A stretch of 64,000 bases of DNA from Actinomycetes bacterium (lineage in GTDB: Bacteria > Actinomycetota > Thermoleophilia > RBG-16-64-13). The stretch spans positions 62,001 through 126,000 of the forward strand of contig JAGXFW010000022.1 in assembly GCA_024637035.1 (NCBI GenBank), given 5' to 3'. Both the position numbers and the translations under genes were made by a program. Within the stretch, counting starts at the first letter, position 1, and each line of letters opens with the position of its first letter. Below, in pieces: positions 1-9,369 of the stretch. The notes beneath the pieces are model-generated. The model saw nothing but the letters and a program-made list of their open reading frames with translations. It did no database searches and was not told where the DNA came from.

Positions 1-216
1 GGCCAATGCATGCTTCGAGGGACGGTACGCGATGTGGTCTACCTGGGCATGACCACGCAGTACTCGCTGCACATCCCCTCGCTCGACCGTGTGTTCAGCG
101 TGCTCGAGCAGAATGTGGAGATCGCGTCGGATCAGACCCTTTGGGTCAGCGGGGAAGAGGCCATTCTTACATGGCATCCTTCCCACAATCGTATGCTTCC
201 GTCTTCGGGGGCGTGA
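1..216 (+). CDS. potA: Polyamine ABC transporter ATP-binding protein, C-terminal fragment
   Basis: Only the last 71 codons lie in the window; the frame is open from base 1. The residues look like the TOBE substrate/regulatory domain that ends PotA-type ATPases (a GTVRDVVYLG start, a mid-domain hydrophobic strand, and an LTWHPSHNRML end). PotA hydrolyses ATP at the inner membrane face to drive spermidine/putrescine import. Binding-protein and two permease genes follow on the same strand, so this is the first gene of a potABCD-type operon. The Walker motifs are outside the window, so the call rests on the TOBE pattern plus context. Confidence 0.8.
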   Translation, partial: GQCMLRGTVRDVVYLGMTTQYSLHIPSLDRVFSVLEQNVEIASDQTLWVSGEEAILTWHPSHNRMLPSSGA

Positions 217-241
217 GAAGCGAGAGGATAGGAGGACTGGG

Positions 242-1387
242 ATGAAGAAGTTGGACAAGGAACTACGGGTCATGTTGGTGGACGGCCTCGGCGGGCCGAT
301 GTCGCGCCGTGGCTTCATCAAGCGCGCCGGAGCGGCGGGGCTTCTGTTGGGCGCCTCGGGGTTCATAGCGGCGTGTGGCGACAAGACCACGACGACCGCC
401 GCCGGCGGGGGCACGCAGGAAATGTCGAAGGAACTGTTCTTCTACAATTGGTCTGACTACATCGATGAGGATACGCTGCCCAACTTCGAGACTGAGTTCG
501 GCACCAAGGTCGTCTACGACAACTACTCGAGCAACGACACGCTCTTGGCCAAGTTGCAGAGTGGCGCCACCGGCTACGACATCATCGTGCCCACCGACTA
601 CATGATCACCACGATGCTGGGTCTGGATCTCATCCAGGAGATCGACCTGGACAACATCCCCAACGTAGCCAACCTGTACCCGCGATTCCGCGAGGCGCCG
701 TTCGATCCGGGCAACAAGTACTCGATCCCCTGGCAGTGGGGCACCACCGGAATCGGCTACAACTCGGCGAAGGTGCCGGATTTCAAGCCCAGTTGGGAGA
801 TGCTCTGGGACGAGAACTACTCCGGCAAGATCACGATGATGAACGAGATCCGCGACGTATTCGCCGTGGCTCTCTTCCGGCTGGGCTACAGCCCGAACAC
901 CCGCGACACCGCTCAGATCGAGGAAGCCAAGCAGATGCTCATCGAGCAGAAGCCGCTCCTCAAGCACTACACGTCGGACACGTATATCGACGAGCTCGCT
1001 TCGGAGGACTCCTGGCTCTCTCACGGCTGGTCGGGAGACGTGTTCCAGGCCCAACTCGAGAACGAAGCTGTCATGTACGCCGTGCCCGAGGAAGGGTCGC
1101 TCACCTGGGTGGACAGCATGTGCATCCCCAAGGACGCCCCGAACAAGTACACTGCCGAGGTGTTCATGAACTACATCTGCGACCCCGAAGTGGCGGCCGC
1201 CATCTCGAACTACGTGTACTACGCGAGCCCGAATGAGAAGGCCGAGGAGTTCATCCTTCCCGAGATCCTGGACGATCCCCAGATCTACCCGCCTCAGGAA
1301 GTCATGGACAAGCTCATGTTCCTCGAGGAGCTCGGTGCGGACACGGAACTGTACAACACGGCCTACCAGGAGCTGAGGGCGAGTTGA
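242..1387 (+). CDS. potD: Polyamine ABC transporter substrate-binding lipoprotein (PotD-like)
   Basis: A 381-residue extracytoplasmic solute-binding protein for spermidine/putrescine-type ligands. The N-terminus has a twin-arginine motif (SRRGFIKRAG) followed by a hydrophobic stretch and the lipobox IAAC, so it is probably exported folded by Tat and then lipid-anchored. The mature part starts with the family pattern LFFYNWSDYID and continues with a bilobal fold including WQWGTTGIGYN. The ATG at 242 is chosen because GGAGG lies six bases upstream and it places the signal at the N-terminus; the frame is open further upstream without a plausible start. It overlaps potB by 4 nt. Exact ligand among polyamines is not provable here. 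Confidence 0.9.
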   Translation: MKKLDKELRVMLVDGLGGPMSRRGFIKRAGAAGLLLGASGFIAACGDKTTTTAAGGGTQEMSKELFFYNWSDYIDEDTLPNFETEFGTKVVYDNYSSNDTLLAKLQSGATGYDIIVPTDYMITTMLGLDLIQEIDLDNIPNVANLYPRFREAPFDPGNKYSIPWQWGTTGIGYNSAKVPDFKPSWEMLWDENYSGKITMMNEIRDVFAVALFRLGYSPNTRDTAQIEEAKQMLIEQKPLLKHYTSDTYIDELASEDSWLSHGWSGDVFQAQLENEAVMYAVPEEGSLTWVDSMCIPKDAPNKYTAEVFMNYICDPEVAAAISNYVYYASPNEKAEEFILPEILDDPQIYPPQEVMDKLMFLEELGADTELYNTAYQELRAS

Positions 1388-2325
1388 CCAAGCCGGCCGA
1401 TACCGGGATGACCGAGGCCTCGGCCCCGGTCATCCTCGGGCAGAACTCCGGCCCTCTGAGCCGTGCTATCAGCCGGCTCAGAGGTCACTCGTTCGCCGTC
1501 GCGAACCTCCTCATGGCCCCCACCATGCTGTGGTTGCTGCTGTTCCTCGCCCTGCCCCTCGGGGTGATCCTCGTGTACAGCTTCGGGAGTCGCGGTACCT
1601 ACGGCGACGTGATCTACGGCTTCGCCTTCGACAACTACCTGCGGGCCTTCAGCCCGATCTGGCTACCGGTGATCTTGCGTTCCTTCCTCTTCGCGGGCAT
1701 TGCGACCGCCCTCACCCTGGCCATGGGATACCCGTTGGCGTACTTCATCGCCATCTACGGCGGTCGCAGAAAGAGCATCTACCTGATCTTGGTGATGGTG
1801 CCCTTCTGGACCAGCTACCTCATCAGAACGTATTCGTGGATCGTGATCCTGCGCTCCCAAGGGGTGGTCAACACGATCCTGCAGTGGGCGAACATCATCG
1901 ACAATCCGCTTGACCTGCTGAACACGCCCTTCTCGGTGATCCTTGGCCTGACCTACGGATTCCTGCCCTTCATGACGCTACCTCTGTACGCGAGTCTCGA
2001 GAAGCTGGACAAGAGCCTCATCGAGGCCGCCTGGGATCTGGGTGCGTCGCGGATATGGGCACTGCTCACGGTGACGATCCCCCTCTCGATACCGGGCATC
2101 ATCGCCGGCACGCTCCTCGTGTTCATCCCGGCCGTGGGCGATTTCGTCACCCCCGACCTGCTCGGTGGGCCCGACACGCTGATGATCGGCAACGTGATCC
2201 AGCAGCAGTTCTTGTCGGCCCGTGACTGGGCCTACGGTTCCGCTCTCTCCTTCAGTCTCATGGCGATCCTATTGATCGGCATCTTCCTCTATGTGAGGAA
2301 AGTCGGCACGGAGAACCTGGCATGA
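1384..2325 (+). CDS. potB: Polyamine ABC transporter permease (PotB-like)
   Basis: A 313-residue inner-membrane permease with about six transmembrane segments. The cytoplasmic EAA loop that contacts the ATPase is visible as EAAWDLGASRIWALLTV near residue 215. The start is a TTG overlapping the potD stop (TTGA, 4 nt), which points to translational coupling; an ATG at 1408 is an alternative. The first 40 residues are polar and variable, as is common in this family. It would pair with the PotC-like protein encoded immediately downstream to form the translocation pore. Confidence 0.9.
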   Translation: MTKPADTGMTEASAPVILGQNSGPLSRAISRLRGHSFAVANLLMAPTMLWLLLFLALPLGVILVYSFGSRGTYGDVIYGFAFDNYLRAFSPIWLPVILRSFLFAGIATALTLAMGYPLAYFIAIYGGRRKSIYLILVMVPFWTSYLIRTYSWIVILRSQGVVNTILQWANIIDNPLDLLNTPFSVILGLTYGFLPFMTLPLYASLEKLDKSLIEAAWDLGASRIWALLTVTIPLSIPGIIAGTLLVFIPAVGDFVTPDLLGGPDTLMIGNVIQQQFLSARDWAYGSALSFSLMAILLIGIFLYVRKVGTENLA

Positions 2326-3158
2326 GTGTCTTCGGCCGAAAGCCACGCGACCAGCGGGTGAAGGCGAAGGGTCTCCGCGCGTACGTCGCACTCGTCTACG
2401 TGTTCCTCTTCGCTCCGATCTTCGTGTTGGTGTTGTTCTCGTTCAACGACTCGAAGCGGAATGCCACCTGGCAGGGGTTCACTCTCAAGTGGTACGGAGA
2501 GCTCTTCCACGACCAACCGGTGCTCGACGCTCTGTGGCTCACCATGAAGGTGGCTCTCACCTCCACCCTCATCGCCGCGGTGTTCGGTTCGCTGGCCGCC
2601 TACGCGCTCACCCGCTACAAGTTCAGAGGCTCGAGCGTGTACAACGGCTCGATCTACGTGCCGCTGGTGATCCCTGAGATCGTGTTCGCCGTGGCGTTGC
2701 TGAGCGGCTTCAATGTCGCTGGGATAGGCCTCAGCATGAAGACGGTCATCATCTCGCACGTGGCCTTCATGTTGTCGTTCGTGATCGTGGTGGTGAAGGC
2801 GCGCATGGCGGGGTTCGACACACGGCTTGAGGAAGCGGCCATGGATCTGGGTGCGAACGAGCTGCAGACGTTCTACTACGTCACGTTGCCGTTCATGTTC
2901 CCAGGCATACTTGCCGGCGCGCTTCTTGCCTTCATACTCTCGTTCGACGACTTCGTGATCACGTTCTTCAACTCCGGCGTGGGCAACACCACCCTGCCGC
3001 TCAAGGTGTACTCGATGGTCAAGTTCGGAGTCACCCCGGAGATCAATGCCATCTCGGTGTTCATGTTGTTGATCTCGCTGGTCTTGCTTCTGGCTTCCTA
3101 CAAGCTCCAGGGCGGCGCCCCCAGTGTGGTTACCGTCAAGGAGCCGGCCAAGGAGTAG
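2322..3158 (+). CDS. potC: Polyamine ABC transporter permease (PotC-like)
   Basis: A 278-residue second permease of the transporter, overlapping potB by ATGA. About six transmembrane segments are visible, and the EAA loop reads EEAAMDLGANELQTFYYV near residue 170. The residues after the last membrane segment are short and polar. It is the last gene of the potABDC run: a GC-rich inverted repeat follows 18 bases after the stop. PotC-type permeases form the heterodimeric channel with PotB. Product identification is secure at family level; putrescine versus spermidine preference is not visible. Confidence 0.9.
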   Translation: MSVFGRKPRDQRVKAKGLRAYVALVYVFLFAPIFVLVLFSFNDSKRNATWQGFTLKWYGELFHDQPVLDALWLTMKVALTSTLIAAVFGSLAAYALTRYKFRGSSVYNGSIYVPLVIPEIVFAVALLSGFNVAGIGLSMKTVIISHVAFMLSFVIVVVKARMAGFDTRLEEAAMDLGANELQTFYYVTLPFMFPGILAGALLAFILSFDDFVITFFNSGVGNTTLPLKVYSMVKFGVTPEINAISVFMLLISLVLLLASYKLQGGAPSVVTVKEPAKE

Positions 3159-3175
3159 CACTCGGTCTCTGTGCC

Positions 3176-3205
3176 GTGCCCGCGCCGCGCCCGTGGCGCG
3201 GGCAC
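3176..3205 (+). terminator. Hairpin after the pot operon
   Basis: An 11-bp perfect stem (3176-3186 with 3195-3205) around an 8-base loop, starting 18 bases after the potC stop. The downstream bases are pyrimidine-rich but have no proper T-run, so intrinsic termination would be weak or assisted. Confidence 0.55.
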
Positions 3206-3241
3206 GCGCTCCTCTGTGTGCGCAGGTCATGACGCGCGGTG

Positions 3242-3271
3242 TTGTGTCGCGCCGTGCCGGTCGGTTAGAAT
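3242..3271 (+). promoter_or_regulatory. Candidate promoter of the PucR regulator gene
   Basis: TTGTGT at 3242 and TAGAAT at 3266 are separated by 18 bases in the gap between potC and the PucR gene. The -10 is good, the -35 is only half matching. It implies a leader of roughly 80 bases. Confidence 0.4.
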
Positions 3272-3357
3272 CACAGTGATCCGGGCTGGTCGAGCCGACC
3301 TGCGCCCCCCTGCGACTATGACCCGGGCCTGACTGTCCCCACGAGGAGCGCGCATCC

Positions 3358-5040
3358 GTGGCTTTTGACGGGAGGATGACTGTGGCCGACCTCCTTCGGG
3401 AGGAGAGCCTTCGATTGCGCCTCGTTGGAGGAGCTAGGGGAACCCGCGCGCGCATCTCGGGCGTACACATCTCCGAGATACTCGACCCGACGCCCTGGCT
3501 CGATCGCGGCGATCTTCTGCTCACCACAGCCCTGGGCTTCTACCGAGACGAGGAACAGCAGGTCGCCTTGGTTCGACGCCTCAAGGAGCGGGGCATGTCG
3601 GGTCTTGGCGTGGGCGTAGACATCTTCGTGCACGAGACCTCAGCGGCGATGCGCGCCGAGGCGGACGCCCAGCAACTGCCGCTGTTCGAGGTGCCGTTCG
3701 AGGTGCCGTTCAAGGCGATCACCGGTCTGGTCCTCCATAGCCTGTACAGCTCCGACTTCTACCAGCTGAGGCGGAGTCTCTCCGTTCAGGACCGGCTGTT
3801 GTCGCTACTCGTCGAGGACAAGGGTGTCGACCACCTGATCTCTTCCGTGGCGATGCTCCTCTCCACTTCGGTGGTGGTGTTCGACGCCGTCGGCCAGGTT
3901 GTCGCCCAGGCACACGCGCGCACGAAGGTGACCCCGCATCTGCGCGAAGAGGTGTGGCGGGCGTACCTCGAGAACGGCTGCGGCTGCGAGAACGGCATCC
4001 ACGGCGCCGAGGTCGGCGATCACGAGGTGTTCCTCGAAGAGGTGCGACTCGGGGGAAGGGTCGAGCGCGTCCTGTGTTTCCTCTATCCGAAAGGGGAGGG
4101 TGTCACCGAGATGGGTCGGGTGGTGGCGGCCTACATGAGCAAGCTGCTCACCCTTGAACTTCACATGACCCGCGATGAAGTGCTGTTGAAGGAGCGCATG
4201 AGGGCCGGCTTGCTCGACGACATCCTATCCGGCGTCGGCCGCAGTGAAGACCTCCTTGAGCGGCTCCAGCGGTTCGGGTTCGGCGTCGAACGGCCGCTCA
4301 CCATGCTGGTGTGCGACATAGACGATTTCGCCGCGACGGTGGGCGATGCCAAAGGGCTGAAGGGCGAGGAGTTCATCCAGCGCTTCAAGACGGAGTTCAA
4401 GGAAGCGGTCGATTCCTTCCTCTCCGACGTGAGAGAACCGTTCATATCGCTGGCAAAGAGCGATTCCGTCGTCGTGCTGATGCAGCACGCCGCGACCGAC
4501 CCGGAGGCGCTCAGGGACCTGGGCGGCAGGCTCCACGCCCATCTGGTCGCGCGACTGCCGGACATCTCCGTCACGATCGGATTCGGAGAGAGCTACAGCG
4601 AACTCGGCCAACTGCCTCGCGCTTTCGCTCAAGCGCGCGAAGCCAAATCGGCTCGTCTGGGAGGTGCCCGCGAGGGCGGGGTCCGGCTCTTCTCCGACCT
4701 GGGCCCGCGCGTGCGCTCCCTGGAGAACCAGACCCCCGAGCGTCTGGACTACTTCGTCCAGTCGACGCTGGGCGTCCTGATCGCCTACGACCACGAGCGC
4801 GGGGAACGTCTCCTTGAGACGCTACAGGTATTCCTCGAGGCCGACCGCAACGTCACCCAGTCCGCCGAACTGCTCTTCGTGCACCCGAACACGCTCAGGA
4901 ACAGACTGCGCAAGGTGGAGGAGCTGTTGGGCGTGTCGCTGGATTCCACCGACACGCTGGTCGATGTGTCTCTGGCCCTCCAGGCGATGCGAATCCTGGC
5001 GATCAGCAGCGATAGGCCGGGCTCCGCGCGACTCGGCTAG
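3358..5040 (+). CDS. PucR-family transcriptional regulator
   Basis: A 560-residue regulator. Residues about 8-130 match the PucR N-terminal domain (TVADLLREESLRLRL onward, with the LLLTTALG pattern), the middle resembles the CdaR GGDEF-like region, and residues about 485-550 form the C-terminal PucR helix-turn-helix (HPNTLRNRLRKVEELLG). Family members control purine, amino-acid or polyamine catabolism in response to metabolites. GTG at 3358 has GAGGAG upstream; an in-frame ATG at 3376 has no room for a ribosome-binding site. It sits between the polyamine transporter and amidase genes, so it is a likely regulator of one or both, which is inference. Confidence 0.88.
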   Translation: MAFDGRMTVADLLREESLRLRLVGGARGTRARISGVHISEILDPTPWLDRGDLLLTTALGFYRDEEQQVALVRRLKERGMSGLGVGVDIFVHETSAAMRAEADAQQLPLFEVPFEVPFKAITGLVLHSLYSSDFYQLRRSLSVQDRLLSLLVEDKGVDHLISSVAMLLSTSVVVFDAVGQVVAQAHARTKVTPHLREEVWRAYLENGCGCENGIHGAEVGDHEVFLEEVRLGGRVERVLCFLYPKGEGVTEMGRVVAAYMSKLLTLELHMTRDEVLLKERMRAGLLDDILSGVGRSEDLLERLQRFGFGVERPLTMLVCDIDDFAATVGDAKGLKGEEFIQRFKTEFKEAVDSFLSDVREPFISLAKSDSVVVLMQHAATDPEALRDLGGRLHAHLVARLPDISVTIGFGESYSELGQLPRAFAQAREAKSARLGGAREGGVRLFSDLGPRVRSLENQTPERLDYFVQSTLGVLIAYDHERGERLLETLQVFLEADRNVTQSAELLFVHPNTLRNRLRKVEELLGVSLDSTDTLVDVSLALQAMRILAISSDRPGSARLG

Positions 5041-5056
5041 GAGGTTGCGTCCCGCG

Positions 5057-5998
5057 TCAGGGGTGGCGTCCCGCGTCAGGATGCTTGGTCGGGGGCAGCC
5101 CGCTCGTCCGCAGGATCTCGCCGTACGTGTCGGGCCGCCGGTCTCGATAGAACTGCAGTAGATTCCGGGCGAAGTCGATTCCGTCCAGGTCGAGGGTCGC
5201 GCTCACGATGCCTTCCTCCCCGGCGGCCTCAGCGAGGATCTCGCCAAGCGGTCCACCGATGAAGCTACCGCCGTAGAAGGTCATATGGTCTTCGACGCCA
5301 ACCCGGTTGAGCGCGGCGACAAACAGCCCGTTCGCGATGCCGTGGCTGCGGATGACCGTCTTCCACGCCTCGTGGGTAGAGAGTTCAGGATGGTCGGGCT
5401 CCGACCCGATGGCCGAGGGGTAGAAGATGATCTCCGCTCCCTTCAGTCCAAGGATCCGGGAGGCTTCTGGGAACCACTCGTCCCAGCAGATCGCGATGCC
5501 GATGACGCCGAAGCGGGTGTGGAAGACGGGCCAGCCTAGGTCGCCTGGGGCGAAGTAGTACTTCTCGAGGTACTGCGGCGCGTCTGGTATGTGGTTCTTG
5601 CGGAAGGTACCCAAGTCGGTGCCGTCGGCGTCGAACACCACGGCCGAGTTGAAGAGGACCCCGGCCATGGCCCGCTCGTACACAGGCACGACGAGCACGA
5701 TCCCCAGTTCGCGAGCCAGGGCCTGCATCCGCAGAGTGGTAGGGCTCGGTAGATACTCGGCGAGATCATACCCGGCGGCGTCGACCTTCTGCGGGAAGTA
5801 TCGAGCCGCGAACAACTCCTGCAGGCAGACGATCTGGGAGCCATTCGCAGCGGCGGCTCGAACGTGCACCTCGGTCCGCCTGACGTTCTCGTCACGGTCG
5901 GAGCCACAGGCGGATTGCACCAGCGACACGCGGACCGCTCGTGTGCTCGCGGGTTCCCGGGGGCCGCTCTCTCTTTCACCGGGCGTCACATGCTCCAT
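5057..5998 (-). CDS. aguB: N-carbamoylputrescine amidase (carbon-nitrogen hydrolase)
   Basis: A 313-residue nitrilase-superfamily amidase. The catalytic triad is visible: Glu61 in CLQELF, Lys134 in FRKNHIPD, and Cys171 in CWDEWFPE. The CWD(E/Q)WFPE form, the KNHIPD lysine motif and a later YPSAIGSEP match N-carbamoylputrescine amidases rather than beta-ureidopropionases. The reaction is N-carbamoylputrescine to putrescine, CO2 and ammonia, in the cytosol. GGGAGA precedes the ATG. It overlaps the upstream amidohydrolase by 13 nt and is last in a four-gene minus-strand operon. The residues before about 20 are an extra polar extension. No agmatine deiminase is in view, so an N-carbamoyl amino acid substrate is the main alternative. 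Confidence 0.82.
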   Translation of the reverse strand: MEHVTPGERESGPREPASTRAVRVSLVQSACGSDRDENVRRTEVHVRAAAANGSQIVCLQELFAARYFPQKVDAAGYDLAEYLPSPTTLRMQALARELGIVLVVPVYERAMAGVLFNSAVVFDADGTDLGTFRKNHIPDAPQYLEKYYFAPGDLGWPVFHTRFGVIGIAICWDEWFPEASRILGLKGAEIIFYPSAIGSEPDHPELSTHEAWKTVIRSHGIANGLFVAALNRVGVEDHMTFYGGSFIGGPLGEILAEAAGEEGIVSATLDLDGIDFARNLLQFYRDRRPDTYGEILRTSGLPPTKHPDAGRHP

Positions 5999-7404
5999 GG
6001 GCGGTTCTCCCTTCGTATCGGTCGCCCGGGTCGTGCGGAAGGCCGGAATCCCCCCTCACTCACGACCGGCACACCGTTGACTATCACGTGATGTACTCCC
6101 AGTGGGGGCGCGTCAGGCACGCCCGAGCCGGGATATCCGGCTCGATCCTCGATGCGCGCGGGATCGAAGATCACCAGGTCCGCGTCGGCCCCGACCCGGA
6201 GGGCTCCCTTGTCACGCAGACCCAGGACCCGCGCCGGCATGATCGTGCAGCGGCGGATGCCCTCGATCAGCGGGAGCCGGCCTTGCTCTCGCACTACCGT
6301 GCGGAAGAAGCGTGGGAAGGTGCCCGCATCCTGGGGATGTCCGGTGCCGGGGGTGGGTGCGCCAACGGCGCCGTCGGTGCTCACCATCATGTAGGGTCGA
6401 TCGAACGCCTCGAACACTTCCGCTTCCTTGCCCACGGCCGCTACGCACACGGCTTCGGGGTCATCGTGCCGAAGACGGTTGAAGAGCGCCTCGTCGAGGC
6501 TGTGGCCGGCGAGTTCTCCCGTGGCGATGGAGAGACTGTCGTAGCCTACACCCCATTTCTCAATACAGCCGTCATCGAACACGGCGGAACCGAGGAAGGT
6601 GGCGAACGCGTGGTACAGGCCGCTGTCGGCGTGTATGTCTACGCCGCGCGCGATGGCGTCATCGAGCACCGACAGGGATTCCGTCATCATGCCCATGCCG
6701 GTCATGTAGGTGAGGTGCGAGACGAGCACCCGGGCACCGGTGGTTTCCGCAAGGCGCACGAGTTCCTGGATGGCTCCCACTCCGCGCCACCCGTCGTGGC
6801 GGGCGTGGACAGGCACCAGCTTGTCGTAACGGGCGGCTACTTCAGCCAAGGCGGTGAGTTCTTCCCACGAAGTGCCCGGAGCGTACTCGAGCCCGAAGCT
6901 GATGCCCAGCGCGCCCTGTTCGAGCCCGCGCTCAGCCAGCCGGACCATCTCGCGCACCTGTTCGGTGGTGGCCGGTGCGTAGTTGTCTGTGACTCCCACC
7001 AGGCGTCGGAGGGTGAAGGAGTGCCCCACGAACATGCCGTGGTTCAGCGGGAAGCCGCTCGTGTCGATCCGACCGAAGAACTCGTCGAGGTCGTGGTCCA
7101 TGAGCCCACAGTTGCCGCCGATGGTGGTGGTGATGCCCTGCAGGGCCATGGTCTGGGCCGAATACTCGTAGCCGTCGACGTGGGCGTGAATGTCGATGAA
7201 GCCGGGACAGACCACGGATCCCATCGCCTCGATCGTGGTGGTCGCTTCGAGGGGCTCGCGCGTGATCGCAGAGATGCGTCCATCACGGACGCCAACATTG
7301 CCCACTGTGCGGAGCGAGCGCTCTGGGTCGATGAGGACGCCGCCGGCGATGCAGAGGTCGAGAGGGCCGTCCGTGCTCTCGGCTGCGCGCAGTGCGTGGT
7401 CCAT
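5986..7404 (-). CDS. Amidohydrolase, N-acyl-D-amino-acid deacylase-like
   Basis: A 472-residue metal-dependent amidohydrolase. The HxH metal motif is in DIHAHVDG, preceded by the typical CPGFID, and later histidines occur in HARHDGW and in VSHLTYMTGMG; the C-terminus has the GALRVGADADLVIFD cap strand of this superfamily. Overall it resembles D-aminoacylases/N-acyl-D-glutamate deacylases. The start at 7404 is preferred because GGGAG lies a few bases upstream; ATG at 7431 is possible. It lies between a sodium:solute symporter and a carbamoyl-type amidase, consistent with import and hydrolysis of an acylated or carbamoylated amine or amino acid. Substrate is not determinable from sequence. Confidence 0.8.
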   Translation of the reverse strand: MDHALRAAESTDGPLDLCIAGGVLIDPERSLRTVGNVGVRDGRISAITREPLEATTTIEAMGSVVCPGFIDIHAHVDGYEYSAQTMALQGITTTIGGNCGLMDHDLDEFFGRIDTSGFPLNHGMFVGHSFTLRRLVGVTDNYAPATTEQVREMVRLAERGLEQGALGISFGLEYAPGTSWEELTALAEVAARYDKLVPVHARHDGWRGVGAIQELVRLAETTGARVLVSHLTYMTGMGMMTESLSVLDDAIARGVDIHADSGLYHAFATFLGSAVFDDGCIEKWGVGYDSLSIATGELAGHSLDEALFNRLRHDDPEAVCVAAVGKEAEVFEAFDRPYMMVSTDGAVGAPTPGTGHPQDAGTFPRFFRTVVREQGRLPLIEGIRRCTIMPARVLGLRDKGALRVGADADLVIFDPARIEDRAGYPGSGVPDAPPLGVHHVIVNGVPVVSEGGFRPSARPGRPIRRENRPWSM

Positions 7405-7495
7405 GGGGCTCCCGTTGTCTTCGTGTGTCATTGGATCGTGGGGTGGAGCCGGGCGCTCGCGCCCGGCTCCACGTGTCGCATGACTACACGTGCCG

Positions 7496-9049
7496 CTACT
7501 CAGCCAGGCTGGGCGCCGGGTTGGCGAGCGCACGGTCGCGCAAGGTACCGGCGTCTTCGTACGTCTCCACCTCTTCGAACAGCGCATCCACGTGGGGCTG
7601 CTTGCCGAAAGCGTAGGAGAGGATCACGAACACGATGAGGTTGGCGGCGAAGCCGTACATGCCGGCGGGCCATCCGCCCAGGTAGCCGGGCAGCCCGGCG
7701 ATGAAGTCGGGGGTGTAGCTCATCCAGATAGATACGGTGAAGCCCACCACGATTCCGGCCCACACCGAGATGCGGTTCGCCCGCTTCCAGAACGCCCCGA
7801 TGATGATGGCCGGGAAGAGACTGGTGAGCAGCTCGTAGGTCTTGATGGCGATGGTGATCAGCAAGGGCAGGTCCCCCATGGCGAGGAACATGGCGATCAG
7901 CGACCACACGATGATCGACCACCGGCTGATGCTCAGCAGCGACTTCGCCGAGTACGCGCGGTTGCGCACCTTCTCGACTATGTTCCTGCCGATCACGACT
8001 CCGAGCGCGGTGAGCTGGGAGTCCACCGACGACATCTCGGCCGCCACGATCACGATGGCCGCGAAGGCCAGGAGCAACGGTCCGCCTGCGTCGCTGAAAA
8101 ACACAAGGAAGGCCGACTCGGCGCCCGCGGTCTCGGTGATGCCACCTTTGTAGTAGATGCCGCCCATGGCGAGGGCGAAGAGCAGGAAGCTCACCACCGT
8201 GGCGATGATGGGGGCGCCTCGGGCAACCAGTTTGAGTTCGCGCACGCTCTCGGCGATGAAGATGCGGTTGAAGATCTCCAGCCAGCAATATGCGCCGATG
8301 GCGCTGGCCAGGATGATGCCCGCCCAGTAGGTCGAGCCGTCGACCACGAGGAGCTCCGGCGCGACCTTCTCCACCTCGCGGAAGATCTCGCCGAACCCAC
8401 CGAAGAGCTTCTGCGCCACGAAGATCACGCCCACCAGCACGATGACGACAGAGATGACGCCCTGCACGAAGTCGGTGATCACCACGGATTTCATGCCGCC
8501 GCTCACCACGTACCAGAGCACGAAGGCCCCGATGAGCAGGATGCCGATACTGATGGTGAAGGGGCCCACGGTCCAGACGGGCAGGGAGTTGTACGTGACC
8601 TCGTTGAAGGCGTATCCGAAGGTCTTGAAGGCGATCACCTGCCACGGGGCTCCGATCAGCAGTGCCGCGAGTGCGAACACCACACCCAACCACTTATCGC
8701 CATAGCGGAGTTCGATGTAGTCGGGCATGTTGAAGAGGTTGTGCACCTTCCCCCAGATCCAGATGCGGGGCGCGATGTAGTAGTAGATCACGAGGCCGGC
8801 CAGCGTGTAGATGGTGGCGTACTGGGCCAGCGTGCCGTAGAGGACCCCGTAGCTGAAGAAGGCCGTGTAGATGGCGCCCACGAACCAGGTGGCCAGTACG
8901 GTGAACATGATCATGTACCACTTGAATTGCCGGCCGGCGACGGCGAAGTCTTCCATGCTGTCGCTCTTCAGCGCGGCCCATTTCCGTACGACCACGAAGA
9001 CGATGGCGAAGTAGATAAGGGTGATGATGAGAGGCCACCAGGATGTCAT
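7496..9049 (-). CDS. Sodium:solute symporter (SSS family)
   Basis: A 517-residue membrane transporter with about 13 hydrophobic helices. The N-terminal pattern DFAVAGRQFKWYMIMFT followed by a glycine- and aromatic-rich helix is typical of the SSS fold, as is the later AAEMSSVDSQLTALGVVIGR. It would import an organic solute with sodium. The ATG at 9049 overlaps the stop of the small DUF3311-type gene by ATGA, matching the common DUF3311-symporter pair. Downstream amidohydrolase and amidase genes suggest that the imported solute is a nitrogenous compound. Confidence 0.88.
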   Translation of the reverse strand: MTSWWPLIITLIYFAIVFVVVRKWAALKSDSMEDFAVAGRQFKWYMIMFTVLATWFVGAIYTAFFSYGVLYGTLAQYATIYTLAGLVIYYYIAPRIWIWGKVHNLFNMPDYIELRYGDKWLGVVFALAALLIGAPWQVIAFKTFGYAFNEVTYNSLPVWTVGPFTISIGILLIGAFVLWYVVSGGMKSVVITDFVQGVISVVIVLVGVIFVAQKLFGGFGEIFREVEKVAPELLVVDGSTYWAGIILASAIGAYCWLEIFNRIFIAESVRELKLVARGAPIIATVVSFLLFALAMGGIYYKGGITETAGAESAFLVFFSDAGGPLLLAFAAIVIVAAEMSSVDSQLTALGVVIGRNIVEKVRNRAYSAKSLLSISRWSIIVWSLIAMFLAMGDLPLLITIAIKTYELLTSLFPAIIIGAFWKRANRISVWAGIVVGFTVSIWMSYTPDFIAGLPGYLGGWPAGMYGFAANLIVFVILSYAFGKQPHVDALFEEVETYEDAGTLRDRALANPAPSLAE

Positions 9050-9285
9050 TGCAGTTCCCCCCTCATCCGCTCGATCTCGAACAGGAGAACGAGGCCCAGG
9101 CACACCAGGAACGAGATGGCGGCGATCATGAACACCACGAAGGGCATGCCGATCACCCACGGTTCGGCGCGATTGATGACTTCGAACAGGGGCGGCACCA
9201 CCAGCCACGCGAACATGAAGACGAAGTACGCAAGGAACGCTCGTCGGATCGTGGTCTTCTTCAGACTCTTCAACCAGGGTTTCAC
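9046..9285 (-). CDS. Small DUF3311-type membrane protein, symporter partner
   Basis: A 79-residue protein with two hydrophobic helices (FLAYFVFMFAWLVVPPLF and a second one of about 20 residues). Small two-helix proteins of the DUF3311 kind are frequently encoded directly before SSS symporters, which is the arrangement here with a 4-nt overlap. The GTG at 9285 is chosen because a strong AGGAGGAGGAG precedes it; an upstream in-frame ATG at 9336 would add a basic, non-conserved extension. The role may be assembly or regulation of the symporter; this is inference from context. Confidence 0.72.
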   Translation of the reverse strand: MKPWLKSLKKTTIRRAFLAYFVFMFAWLVVPPLFEVINRAEPWVIGMPFVVFMIAAISFLVCLGLVLLFEIERMRGELQ

Positions 9286-9369
9286 GGCATGTCTCCTCCT
9301 CCTTGAGGCCACGGGGGCGGCGAGCCGATGGTCCATGGAGTCCCCACCCCCTTGTGCTGAATCACATTA

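Noticed and set aside
2289-3527. Minus-strand ORF of 412 codons opposite potC and the PucR start
   Set aside because: Crosses the intergenic terminator and promoter region and lacks any family motif.
5941-7638. Plus-strand ORF of 565 codons opposite the amidohydrolase
   Set aside because: Antisense composition; amidohydrolase motifs are on the minus strand.
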